Origin: Bog-473 sp963807675
GTDB taxonomy: Bacteria > Actinomycetota > Acidimicrobiia > Acidimicrobiales > RAAP-2
Length of the DNA: 64,000 bases
Direction: 5' to 3'
NCBI GenBank assembly: GCA_963807675.1
Contig: CAWECP010000002.1
Location: 62,001 to 126,000 of the forward strand
In this document: positions 29,701-38,247 of the stretch, in pieces
Position numbering within the stretch: position 1 is the stretch's first letter
How the letters are laid out: each line of letters starts with the position of its first letter
Program-made: the position numbers and the translations under genes
Notes under the pieces: model-generated
The model's input: the letters and a program-made list of their open reading frames with translations, nothing else
Databases searched by the model: none
What the model was told of the DNA's origin: nothing

Positions 29701-30237
29701 GCCCTGCGCCTGAGCGCCTGGGTGCGTCTGCTGGCGCTGACGGCGACCTACCCCGATCGCCCGTTCGAGGCACGGACGATCGCCCGCACTCCGAACAAGT
29801 CGTCGCGCCGCGTCGCCGTGGCCACGGTCGGGCCCCTCGACCTCGATCCCGACGTCCGCCAGCAGGTGGCGACCGAGCACCTGTGTACCCTCATCGACCT
29901 GTTTCGCCGCGGCATGTGCGAGCCCCTGCCCCTCTACTGCAAGACGTCCGCCGCCTACGCGGCTGACCGCGCCCAGGGTCGCGACCCGGACGAGGCGGCC
30001 CTGGCGGCGAAGAAGGAGTGGGAGTCGCGCCCCGACTGGGATTGCGAGAACCGCGCCAAGGAACACCTGTTCGTCCTCGGGGAGGAGTTGCCGTTCCCGG
30101 ACATGGTGAGGCGCTCGGGCGCGCCGGGGGCCGGCGAGGGTTCCCTGCTCGACCCGCCCGAGCCCCACCGGTTCGGCCTGTACGCGCGCGTGCTGTGGGA
30201 CGCGCCGTTGGAGCACGAGAGGCTGAAGCTGCAGTGA
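26800..30237 (+). CDS. recC: Exodeoxyribonuclease V subunit gamma (RecC)
   Basis: RecC is the structural and Chi-recognition subunit of the RecBCD helicase-nuclease. The GTG at 26800 gives VLHVHRSDRTDALVSMLA, which matches the usual family start; in-frame codons upstream are probably not used. Later family segments include FSIVRHMADLFDRYGVHRP, SIRVHSCHGRGRQVEVLRD, DIIVMCPDIEHFAPLI and KVVCLLGLDDGSFPR. It is 1145 residues, close to full length. It begins an operon recC-recB-recD with 4-bp overlaps. Confidence 0.94.
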   Translation: MLHVHRSDRTDALVSMLAELVADPLDDPMTPEVVSVPTQGIERWLTQRLSGHLGVTPGAHDGVCANITFPFPGALVSAALARATGNDPKADPWLPERAVWPLMEVVEEHFDEPWLAPLAQHIRKSGVMKDGSAAGTPKRFSIVRHMADLFDRYGVHRPDMLQRWAAGLPQLDEAPWQFELWRLLRERIDRPSPAEHLQGACLELRRTYDLLELPGRLSLFGLTRLPASYLDVLDAMAHQRDVHLFLLHPSPELWRRLEGKVGPTTRHLPRREDPTASAPANPLLASWGRDAREMQLVLGGARTHGDEVAADQRDSEPTLLQQVQDDVRADRVPASVGRGPDDERRPVLRAADDSIRVHSCHGRGRQVEVLRDAVLHLLADDPELEPRDIIVMCPDIEHFAPLIQATFGAHDQEAAERDDGTRQLKIRLADRSLRQTNPVMGVLAEVLDLAIARMTVSQVLDLAGREPVRRRFRFADDDLARLEQWVRESYVRWGFDAEHRQAFQLGSIAANTWRSGLDRVLLGVAMAEDGQRLFEGTLPLDDVESGDIELAGRFAEFVQRLRDAVDVLAGERTVDGWAKALADTADSLTASPWRDAWQRAELTSLLEKLVDEATTAGEVSPVTLGSDDVRSLLAERLKGKATRANFCTGYLTVCTLVPMRSIPHKVVCLLGLDDGSFPRHIERDGDDLTAQDPRVGDRDARSEDRQLLLDALLAAREHLVITYSGHDERSNQPRPPAVPVGELLDVIDHTVRTAAGDRSRQAVVVEHPLQPFDARNYEPGRLVPAGPWSFDRLHLDGARAVLAQDRHLSPFLAHPLAFDEHTVDVDVLDRFVRDPVKLFLRQRLGIALWDRTSDYEDAIPIDPNALAKWEIAERILRARLDGASWDECTRAEVARGGLPPAAMADPVLSDMEQDIEALVGASDEHSDLPPASVDVHVDLPGLPSVVGTVSGVRGDVIPMVTYRRMQPALRLSAWVRLLALTATYPDRPFEARTIARTPNKSSRRVAVATVGPLDLDPDVRQQVATEHLCTLIDLFRRGMCEPLPLYCKTSAAYAADRAQGRDPDEAALAAKKEWESRPDWDCENRAKEHLFVLGEELPFPDMVRRSGAPGAGEGSLLDPPEPHRFGLYARVLWDAPLEHERLKLQ

Positions 30238-33200
30238 CGTCGGCGGGCGGGGCGGGGAACGAGAACGCGTGGGTCCCGCCCTTTGACGTGTGCGGACCGC
30301 TCCCGAGCGGCACGACCTTGCTCGAAGCGAGCGCGGGCACCGGCAAGACCTTCACCATCGCCGCGCTCACGGCCCGTTACATAGCGGAGGCCGGCCTGCC
30401 GGTCGACCGTCTCCTCGTCATCACCTTCACCCGCATGGCCACCGGGGAGCTGCGCGAGCGGGTGCGCGAGCGGTTAGTGACCGCCTTCGATGGCCTGGTC
30501 GACATCCTGGCGGGCCGGGCGATCCACGACGACGAGATCGTGCAGCTCCTCGCCGCCGTGCCCCGGCCCGAACAGGAGCTCCGGTGCGAGCGGCTGGCCA
30601 AAGCGATCGGCGACTTTGACGCTGCGACCATCGAGACGACGCACGGGTTCTGCCTGCAGGTCCTCTACGGCCTGGGCACGGCGGGGGATGTCGACCGCGA
30701 CGTCGTACTCGTCGAGGACGTGCGCGATCTGATCGACGAGGTCGTCGACGACCTCTACCTCCGCAAGTTCGCCCACCGCCCGAGCGCCATCGACTTCTCC
30801 CATGAAGAGGCCGGGAAGGTCGCCCGCAAGGTGCTCGACATCCCGGACGCAGAGCTGGTGCCGCCGTGGTCCGACGGTGACGACCTCGAGGCGACGCGCC
30901 GCCGCTTCGCCGGCCGCGTGCGCGAGGAGATGGACACCCGCAAGCGCGCGCAGAAGATCCTCACCTACGACGACGTGCTCCTCCGCCTCCGCTCCACCCT
31001 GCGTGATCCGACCCGGGGGTCGCTGGCCCGGGCCCGCCTGCGCGAGCGCTACGACGTGGTCCTGGTCGACGAGTTCCAGGACACGGACCCGGTGCAGTGG
31101 GAGATCATGCACAGCGCGTTCGGCGGCGAGGGCAAGACGCTCGTCCTCATCGGCGACCCCAAGCAGGCGATCTACGCCTTCCGCGGTGCGGACGTGTACA
31201 CCTACCTCAAGGCGAGATCCGAAGTGAGGTCCACCTGGACGCTGGGAGAGAACTGGCGCAGCGACAAGGGGCTGCTCGACGCCTACGACGCCTTGTTCGA
31301 CGGTGCCCAGCTCGGTCAGTCCGGAATCAGGTACCGCACCGTCACCGCCGCGCCCCCGAACGTCAAACCCCGTTTGCTGGGGGCGCCCATCGCCGCTCCC
31401 CTGCGCGTCCGGGTTCTGCACGCCGCCGACCGCCTGGTGCCCTCCTATCAGGGCAAGGTCAAGGCACCCGAGGCGCGCGAGCTCATCGCCCGGGACCTGG
31501 CCGCGCAGACGGTCGAGCTCCTCGTGGCCCGGCCCGAGGTCGTGACCAGGCGACGCGACGGGACCGAGGTGGGGCGCCACTGTCTGCACCCCGGCGACGT
31601 CGCCGTGCTGGTCAGGTCCAACCGGCAGGCGTCGACTGTGTGCGACGCGCTGCACGCGGCAAACGTGCCGGCGGTGATCGGCGGAGCCGGGTCGGTCTTC
31701 GGGTCCCTGCCCGCGCGGGAATGGTTGCGGCTGCTCGAAGCGCTCGAGCAGCCGGCGGCGGGTGACCGCGCCTCGCTGGTCGCCCTCACCCAGTTCATCG
31801 GATGGACTGCGGAGGAGGTGGCGGACAAGGACGACCTGGAGCGTTGGGAGAACCTCCACGGCTGGTTGCACACGTGGGGTCGCATCCTGCGCGATCAGGG
31901 CGTCGCCACCCTCTACGAGACGATCAGCAACGCCAGCGACGTACCAGCCCGCGTCCTGCGACGAGCGTCAGGCGAGCGGTTCATGACCGACCTGCGCCAC
32001 GTCGCCCAGCTCCTGCACGAGGCGGCTGTCACCGAGGGCGTCGGGCCCACCGCATTGGCGAATTGGCTGGGGCGGCGGATCCTGGAGGCCGACCGCGACA
32101 ACGAGAACGAAGAGCGGACGCGCCGGCTCGAGTCGGACGCACAGGCGGTCCAGGTCATCACGGTGCACCGGAGCAAGGGCCTGGAGTTCCCGGTCGTGCT
32201 CGTTCCCTATGCCTGGGACGGCTGGAAGTTCCGCATCGACGTCCCGGTCTTCCACGATCCCGACCACGGCGGCGAGCGCACCATCGACGTGGGGTGTCCG
32301 GGGCCTAGCGTGACCGCCCACAAGAACCTCCAAGATGGCGAGGAACAGGGCGAAGCGCTGCGGCTGCTCTACGTCGCGCTGACACGTGCCTGCCATCAGG
32401 CGGTGTTGTGGTGGGCCGGGTCGAAGGACACCAAGAACTCGTCGTTGTCGCGCCTCCTCTTCGACCGTGGCCCTGACGGCGAGGTGGCGGCGGACGGTGC
32501 CCGGACGCCGTCGGACGACACCGTCGTGGCGGCCTTCGGGGCGCTCGGACCCGACGACGTGGTCTCGGTCGAGAGGGTCGAGCATCCACCGGAGCTCCAC
32601 TGGCAGCACGAGTCCGACAGCGAGGCCGACCTCGCGGTCGCCGAATTCCTCCGCACGCTCGACTCCGACTGGCGACGGGTCTCGTACTCGTCGATCACGC
32701 GGGGCGCCCACGATGAGCCGGCCATCGCCAGCGAGTCCGAAGAGGAGCTGACCGTGGACGAGGAGACGCTTGGCGCACCCACCTGGCCCGTGGCCGCCGA
32801 CAAGGTACCAGGAGGCGAGGAGGAGGCCCGCCTCCGGTCGGTGCCCCTCGCGCTGGCGGGCATGCCGGGCGGGGCCTTGGTCGGCACGTTGATCCACAGC
32901 GTCATGGAGCGGATTGACTTCGACGCGGCGGACCTCGCCGCCGAGGTGGCCGGCGTCGTCGACCACGAGCTGGCGTACTTCAACGTCGATGTCGGCCGCC
33001 CCGAGGACGTCGTCGAGGGGCTGTGCCGGGCCATTGCGTCGCCGCTCGGCCCCTTGGCGGAGGGCCAGCGCCTGTCCGACGTGGCACGCAGCGATCGGCT
33101 CGACGAGCTCTCCTTCGAGCTCCCCCTGGTGGGGGGCGACGACCCCACCGACGCCGGAAGCGCTCTCCGCGTCACCGACATCGCGGACCTGCTCCTCGAC

Positions 33201-33674
33201 CTGCTCCAGCCGGGCGATCCGGTCCGGGCCTACGCCGACCGCCTGCGCGATCTGCCCCTCGTCGAGGACCCCCTGCGCGGGTACCTGAACGGCAGTCTCG
33301 ACCTCGTGCTACGGCTCCCCAACGGCCGGTTCGTGGTGGCGGACTACAAGACGAACAAGCTCGGTCCGCCGGCGGAGACCCTCACGGCCTGGCACTACCG
33401 CCCCGACGCGATCGCCGACGAAATGGCCGACGCCCACTATCCGCTCCAGGCGTTGCTCTACACCGTCGCCCTCCACCGGTACCTGCGCTGGCGCCTGGCC
33501 GCGTACGACCCCGCCACCCACCTCGGCGGTGCTCTCTATCTGTTCCTGCGCGGCATGAGCGCCGTCGAGCCCACCGCCGTGGCGGGCACGCCCTGCGGCG
33601 TGTGGTCGTGGTGCCCGACGCCGCAGCTCGTCGGCGCGTTGAGTGACCTCTTCGACGTGGGTCCGCGCCGGTGA
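30234..33674 (+). CDS. recB: Exodeoxyribonuclease V subunit beta (RecB)
   Basis: RecB is the 3'-5' helicase and nuclease of RecBCD. The 1146-residue protein has Walker A ASAGTGKT (residues 32-39), the superfamily-1 motif VDEFQDTDPVQWEI (near 279), GDPKQAIYAFRGAD and TVHRSKGLEFPVVLVP. The C-terminal nuclease domain keeps its catalytic residues in LNGSLDLVLR and VVADYKTNK (near 1037), so both activities are expected. The GTG start overlaps the recC stop as GTGA. Confidence 0.95.
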   Translation: MTSAGGAGNENAWVPPFDVCGPLPSGTTLLEASAGTGKTFTIAALTARYIAEAGLPVDRLLVITFTRMATGELRERVRERLVTAFDGLVDILAGRAIHDDEIVQLLAAVPRPEQELRCERLAKAIGDFDAATIETTHGFCLQVLYGLGTAGDVDRDVVLVEDVRDLIDEVVDDLYLRKFAHRPSAIDFSHEEAGKVARKVLDIPDAELVPPWSDGDDLEATRRRFAGRVREEMDTRKRAQKILTYDDVLLRLRSTLRDPTRGSLARARLRERYDVVLVDEFQDTDPVQWEIMHSAFGGEGKTLVLIGDPKQAIYAFRGADVYTYLKARSEVRSTWTLGENWRSDKGLLDAYDALFDGAQLGQSGIRYRTVTAAPPNVKPRLLGAPIAAPLRVRVLHAADRLVPSYQGKVKAPEARELIARDLAAQTVELLVARPEVVTRRRDGTEVGRHCLHPGDVAVLVRSNRQASTVCDALHAANVPAVIGGAGSVFGSLPAREWLRLLEALEQPAAGDRASLVALTQFIGWTAEEVADKDDLERWENLHGWLHTWGRILRDQGVATLYETISNASDVPARVLRRASGERFMTDLRHVAQLLHEAAVTEGVGPTALANWLGRRILEADRDNENEERTRRLESDAQAVQVITVHRSKGLEFPVVLVPYAWDGWKFRIDVPVFHDPDHGGERTIDVGCPGPSVTAHKNLQDGEEQGEALRLLYVALTRACHQAVLWWAGSKDTKNSSLSRLLFDRGPDGEVAADGARTPSDDTVVAAFGALGPDDVVSVERVEHPPELHWQHESDSEADLAVAEFLRTLDSDWRRVSYSSITRGAHDEPAIASESEEELTVDEETLGAPTWPVAADKVPGGEEEARLRSVPLALAGMPGGALVGTLIHSVMERIDFDAADLAAEVAGVVDHELAYFNVDVGRPEDVVEGLCRAIASPLGPLAEGQRLSDVARSDRLDELSFELPLVGGDDPTDAGSALRVTDIADLLLDLLQPGDPVRAYADRLRDLPLVEDPLRGYLNGSLDLVLRLPNGRFVVADYKTNKLGPPAETLTAWHYRPDAIADEMADAHYPLQALLYTVALHRYLRWRLAAYDPATHLGGALYLFLRGMSAVEPTAVAGTPCGVWSWCPTPQLVGALSDLFDVGPRR

Positions 33675-35618
33675 CGACGGTCGAGGATCTCGGCGCGGCC
33701 ATGGACCGCTACGACGCGTCGCTTGCCGTCGGGGCCGTAGGGCCGCTCCGCGCCTTCAACGAAGCAGGCATCCTCTCCGCGTCCGACGTCCACGTGGCGC
33801 GCCGCCTGTCGCAGCTCGCCGGCACGACCGCCGACGACGTCGGCCTGGGCGTCGCCTTCGCCTCCCGGGCGCCGCGGCTGGGTCACGTCTGCGTGGATCT
33901 CCGGACGATCCGTCACACGGCGAGCAGTGACCTCGACCTCCCGACCGACGTCGACGCCCTGCCCTGGCCCAATCCGGCGGCCTGGCTGGACGCCCTGGCG
34001 CAGAGCCCGCTGGTCGGGGACGATCGCCCGCTCTACCTGGCCGGGACGAACCTGTACCTGAACCGCTTGTGGCTCGACGAGCGCCAGGTGGCCACGGATC
34101 TCATCACCCGTGCGGGGACGCCGGTCGACGGTGTCGACCTGGAGCTGTTGCGCACGGGCGTGACGCGCTTGTTCAAGGAGGAGGACCCCGGCGACGCCGA
34201 CCCGGACCACCTCCAGCCCCTGGCGGCCGCGGCCGCCGTGCTGCGCCGGGTGTCGGTGATCGCAGGCGGCCCGGGCACGGGGAAGACCACGACGGTGGCG
34301 CGCCTGCTGGCCCTGCTCGAGGAGCAGGCAGCAGCGGCGGGAGGGACACCGCCGCTCATCGCGCTGGCCGCTCCCACGGGCAAGGCCGCCCTGCGCCTCG
34401 AGGAAGCGGTGCGGCACGAGACGACACGTCTCGGCCTCGACCCGGGTGTCGTGGAGCGGCTCCACGCGCTCGCGCGGCGTGACCCTGCACCGGCTCCTCG
34501 GGCGGTCCGGGGGCAACCGGACCCGATTCCGGCACAACCGGTCGAATCCGCTGCGCCACGACGTGGTCGTCGTGGACGAGACCTCGATGGTCTCGCTGTC
34601 GATGATGGCGCGGCTCTTGGAGGCGCTGCGCGCTGACGCCCGGCTCATCCTCGTGGGTGACCCCGAGCAACTCGCCTCGGTCGAGGCCGGCGCGGTGCTC
34701 GGCGACATCGTGGGCCCCGCATCCCGCGCCCTTCAGATGGGGGGCGCGGTCAGGACGCAGCTCGAGGCGGTCACCGGCCACCCGATCCCCGACCGAGATG
34801 CCGGCGCAGGCTCGCCGATCGGCGACGGCGTGGTGGTCCTCCGTCACGTCCGGCGTCACAAAGGCGCCATCGCCACGTTCGCGCGGGCCGTCCAGGCCGG
34901 CGATGCGGACGCGGCGCTGGCGGCGCTGACCGCCCTGGACTCGAACGTGACCTGGATCCCCCTCGATGCCTCCGATCCGGACGTCGCCGACGAGCTCGGG
35001 GTGATCCACTCCCGGGCGGTCGAAAGTGGCCGCATCGTCATCGAGGCCGCCCGCGCCGGCCAGGCCGAGGTCGCCCTCGACGCCCTCCAGGGCTTCCGTC
35101 TCCTCTGCGCGCACCGACGTGGCCCCGAAGGGGTGCGGACGTGGACGAGTCACATCGAGCACTGGCTCGAGACGGAGGTCGAGGGCTTCGCCACGGGGGA
35201 GGGTTGGTATCTCGGCCGGCCGCTGATCGTCACGGAGAACGACTACTCGCTCGATCTCTTCAACGGCGACATCGGGGTCGTCGTGAAGGGTGCGGTTCGA
35301 GCGATGGAGGCCGCCTTCCGGCGAGGTGCCGAGGTGCTCCCGGTGAGCACCACCCGCCTGGCCGCCGTCGACACCGTCTACGCCATGACGGTGCACAAGA
35401 GCCAGGGATCCCAGTTCGAGGAGGTCGCCTTCCTGCTCCCCGCCGCCGACTCGCGCCTCCTCACTCGTGAGCTGCTCTACACGGCGGTGACCAGGGCTCA
35501 GGAGCGCCTGATCCTGGTCGGCACCGAGGAGCTGATCCGGGCGGCCATCGAGCGGCCGATCACCCGGGCGTCGGGCCTGCGGGGTGCGCTGTGGGGCGAC
35601 GGGGCTGGGCCGGGCTGA
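33671..35618 (+). CDS. recD: Exodeoxyribonuclease V subunit alpha (RecD), one frame break
   Basis: RecD is the 5'-3' helicase of RecBCD. Visible parts are Walker A AGGPGTGKTTTVARLL (residues about 198-213), APTGKAALRLEEAV, VVVDETSMVSLSMMARLL, LVGDPEQLASVEAG and the C-terminal AMTVHKSQGSQFEEV with YTAVTRAQERLILVG. The frame changes by one extra base near 34480, between the ERLHAL and VTLHRLLGRSG segments, inside the helicase domain. All motifs on both sides are intact. The GTG start overlaps the recB stop as GTGA. About 648 residues after repair, normal for the family. Confidence 0.92.
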
Positions 35619-35675
35619 TCCGTCTTCCTCCGCCGGATTCGGCGTTTCGGGGGGAGAGTGGGCTCCGCCGGCGCA

Positions 35676-35755
35676 GAATTTCGCCGAATTTGCCGGTTCA
35701 GGCGAGAATTTCACCTGCTCTCACGCCAATTCCAGCAGGGACTCAGGTGAAATTC
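35676..35755 (+). promoter_or_regulatory. Cluster of GAATTT boxes with a perfect 12-bp inverted repeat upstream of sqdB
   Basis: GAATTT occurs on the plus strand at 35676, 35686 and 35706 (10 and 20 bp apart, the same helix face) and on the minus strand at 35755-35750. The last two belong to a perfect inverted repeat, GAATTTCACCTG (35706-35717) and its complement (35744-35755), with 26 bp between. The region is much richer in A+T than its surroundings. It probably controls sqdB; the regulator is unknown. Confidence 0.5.
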
Positions 35756-35830
35756 AGCACCCTGGCCCAGAATATCTTTGACACGACTCCGTAACAAAAG
35801 CGGAGCCTGAGTGAAAAACAAAGGGTGACG

Positions 35831-37033
35831 ATGAAGATTCTGGTTCTCGGAGGAGACGGCTACCTCGGTTGGCCGACCGCCCTGCACCTGTCGGTCCTCG
35901 GGCATCAGGTCACCGTCGTCGACAACCTCGTCCGGCGTGAGTACGACCGCGAGATGGGTGTCGACAGCCTGGTGCCCATCGCGCCCCTCCAGGACCGCGT
36001 GACAAAGTGGGAGCAGATTTCCGGGCACGCCGTCGACGTCCGCATCGGGAACCTGACCGACGCCGCGTTCACCTACAGCGTGGTCGCCGAGGCCCAGCCC
36101 GACGCCATCGTCCACTTCGGCGAGCAGCGCTCCGCTCCCTACTCCATGATCGACCGCGAGCACGCGGTCTACACGCAGGTGAACAACGTCGTCGGCAACC
36201 TCAACGTCATGTACGCCATTCAGGAGATCGACCCCGAAATTCACTTGGTCAAGCTGGGCACCATGGGGGAGTACGGCTACCCCAACATCGACATCGAAGA
36301 GGGCTACATCGAGATCACCCACAAGGGCCGCACCGACGTCCTGCCCTACCCCAAACAGCCGGGTTCCTTCTACCACCTGTCCAAGGTGCACGACAGCCAC
36401 AACATCATGTTCGGCTGCCGCATCTGGGGCCTGCGTGCCACCGACCTGAACCAGGGGATCGTCTACGGGCAGTCGACCGCGGAGACCGACCTCGATCCCG
36501 TGCTGGCCACCCGCTTCGACTACGACGGCGTCTTCGGCACCGTCCTCAACCGCTTCTGCGTGCAGGCGGTCACCGGCCACCCGTTGACGGTCTACGGCGC
36601 CGGCGGCCAGACCCGCGGCATGCTCAACGTCCGCGACACGCTGGCCTGCGTCACCCTGGCCCTCGAGAACCCGGCCGAGCGCGGCGAGTTCCGCGTCTTC
36701 AACCAGTTCACCGAGTCCTTCTCCGTGCGCGACATGGCACTCATGGTCCAGAGGGTCTGCCCGACCCGCGTGGACATCGCCGAGGGCCTGTCCAACCCGC
36801 GCGTCGAGCGCGAGGAGCATTACTTCCAGGCCGCCAACACCAAGCTGCTCGACCTCGGCCTGCAGCCGCACTTGCTGACTGACGACGTCATCCGGGGGAT
36901 CCTCGGCCTGATCGAGCGCTATCGCGACCGGGTGGACCTGCGGGCCATCGCCCCGACAGTGCAGTGGCGCTCCAGCGCCAGCACGCTGGCGACGAAGGAC
37001 GCCTCGTCGAACTCGTCCTTCCTCGCGGTGTAA
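35831..37033 (+). CDS. sqdB: UDP-sulfoquinovose synthase (NAD-dependent)
   Basis: SqdB/SQD1 converts UDP-glucose and sulfite to UDP-sulfoquinovose, the head-group donor for the sulfolipid SQDG. The 400-residue protein has the NAD motif ILVLGGDGYLGWPTALHL and family-specific segments HFGEQRSAPYSMID, KLGTMGEYGYPN and PGSFYHLSKVHDSHN (the YxxxK catalytic pair). The ATG at 35831 is preferred over a GTG six bases earlier because AAAGGG is correctly spaced. No SQDG glycosyltransferase (sqdX/sqdD) lies in the window. A cluster of inverted and direct repeats precedes the gene. Confidence 0.93.
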   Translation: MKILVLGGDGYLGWPTALHLSVLGHQVTVVDNLVRREYDREMGVDSLVPIAPLQDRVTKWEQISGHAVDVRIGNLTDAAFTYSVVAEAQPDAIVHFGEQRSAPYSMIDREHAVYTQVNNVVGNLNVMYAIQEIDPEIHLVKLGTMGEYGYPNIDIEEGYIEITHKGRTDVLPYPKQPGSFYHLSKVHDSHNIMFGCRIWGLRATDLNQGIVYGQSTAETDLDPVLATRFDYDGVFGTVLNRFCVQAVTGHPLTVYGAGGQTRGMLNVRDTLACVTLALENPAERGEFRVFNQFTESFSVRDMALMVQRVCPTRVDIAEGLSNPRVEREEHYFQAANTKLLDLGLQPHLLTDDVIRGILGLIERYRDRVDLRAIAPTVQWRSSASTLATKDASSNSSFLAV

Positions 37034-37065
37034 CGCAGCAACTGCGGCTGTAGCTTCTTGTGGCG

Positions 37066-38163
37066 ATGTCGCCACGCAGGCCACGCCGCCGCGCGCGCCG
37101 TCGATCGACCGCCCGGCCGGTTCTCTACCTCGTCGCCGCGGCGGTCGTCGTCGCGTTGCTCGTCGGTGGATTGACCCAGGTCTCGAGCCAGTCCCATGGC
37201 TACGACGCCCTTTCGGATCGCGCGCTGGCCGCGCAGGGCGCGGTCGTGGCCGACCAGTCCAACGACACCTCGGCCGTTGTGCGCAGCCTGGTCTCCGACA
37301 TGCAGGGACAGAGCCGGCAGGTGCTCCAGGCCAGCCTCGACAGCGCGGTGCAGCAGACGGCGGACGAGTCCTCCCGGGCCGCCCTGGCCGCCGCGTCGAC
37401 TGCGGATGGGTCACTCGGGTCCGCATTCGCCACCGTCTTCGCCGAGCGCGCCCAGTCCGTCAGTGAGCTGCGCGCCGCCATCGACGGCTTCCTCGGCATG
37501 CAGTCGCTGCCGCCCTATGGATCGTCCGCCGCCGGCTCCTTTGTCCCCACGGCGTCGGTCAATTCGCTGTCGCCGTCCCAGACCACCAACCGCATTGCCG
37601 CCGCCGGCGCGTTGCTGGCCCGCTCGGACCGGCTTTACCGCTCGGTGCGCGCGTCCCTGGGCGCGGCGGCCGGGCATGCCCGCCTGCCGGCGTCGGTCTG
37701 GGTGGCCGACCCGCAGCAGTGGGAGCTCGGGAGCGTCGCCACCGAGGTGGACCTGATCGCCACCTCTCCCACCTTGCTCGCGTCGCACTACGTCGTGCTG
37801 CGCACCGTCCGTCTCGACCCGCCCGCGCTCCCGACGCCCCAGGGGGTGGCGGCCGGCGTCGCGGTCCTCAGTCCGGTGTCGCAGTTGGGCGTCACCGTGG
37901 TGCTGAGCAATCAGGGGTCGGTGGACGAACCGCGGGTGTCGGTGCGTTTCACCTTGGCCGACCAGACTTCGGGTGCCACCGTGTCGCACACCGAGACGGC
38001 GGGGGCGGCTCTGGGGGCCTCGGTGACCTTGCCGACGGTCGCGTTCGAGGTGAAGCCGGGCACCACCTACGTGCTCACGGTGGCAGTGATCCCGCCGACG
38101 GGCCAGACCCTGTTGGCGGGCACGACGGTCCAGCAGACCCTCCAGATCGCCCCCGGCACCTGA
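37066..38163 (+). CDS. Single-pass membrane protein of unknown function
   Basis: The 365-residue product starts with an arginine-rich cytoplasmic segment and one membrane helix (VLYLVAAAVVVALLVGGL). An extracytoplasmic helical region rich in Ala, Ser and Gln follows. Its last third looks like an immunoglobulin-type beta domain (LGVTVVLSNQGSVDEPRVSVRFTL, then TYVLTVAVIPPTGQ), as in CARDB-like modules. The function is not recognisable. An in-frame GTG at 37060 is an alternative start. It lies 30 bp behind sqdB, so co-transcription is possible. Confidence 0.65.
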   Translation: MSPRRPRRRARRRSTARPVLYLVAAAVVVALLVGGLTQVSSQSHGYDALSDRALAAQGAVVADQSNDTSAVVRSLVSDMQGQSRQVLQASLDSAVQQTADESSRAALAAASTADGSLGSAFATVFAERAQSVSELRAAIDGFLGMQSLPPYGSSAAGSFVPTASVNSLSPSQTTNRIAAAGALLARSDRLYRSVRASLGAAAGHARLPASVWVADPQQWELGSVATEVDLIATSPTLLASHYVVLRTVRLDPPALPTPQGVAAGVAVLSPVSQLGVTVVLSNQGSVDEPRVSVRFTLADQTSGATVSHTETAGAALGASVTLPTVAFEVKPGTTYVLTVAVIPPTGQTLLAGTTVQQTLQIAPGT

Positions 38164-38247
38164 GGGGGCCACCCCGCGTGTCGACCGCACGCACATGGTG
38201 GTCATAGGATCCAGAGGCACCAAGACCAGGAACTGGAGGGCCAACCC

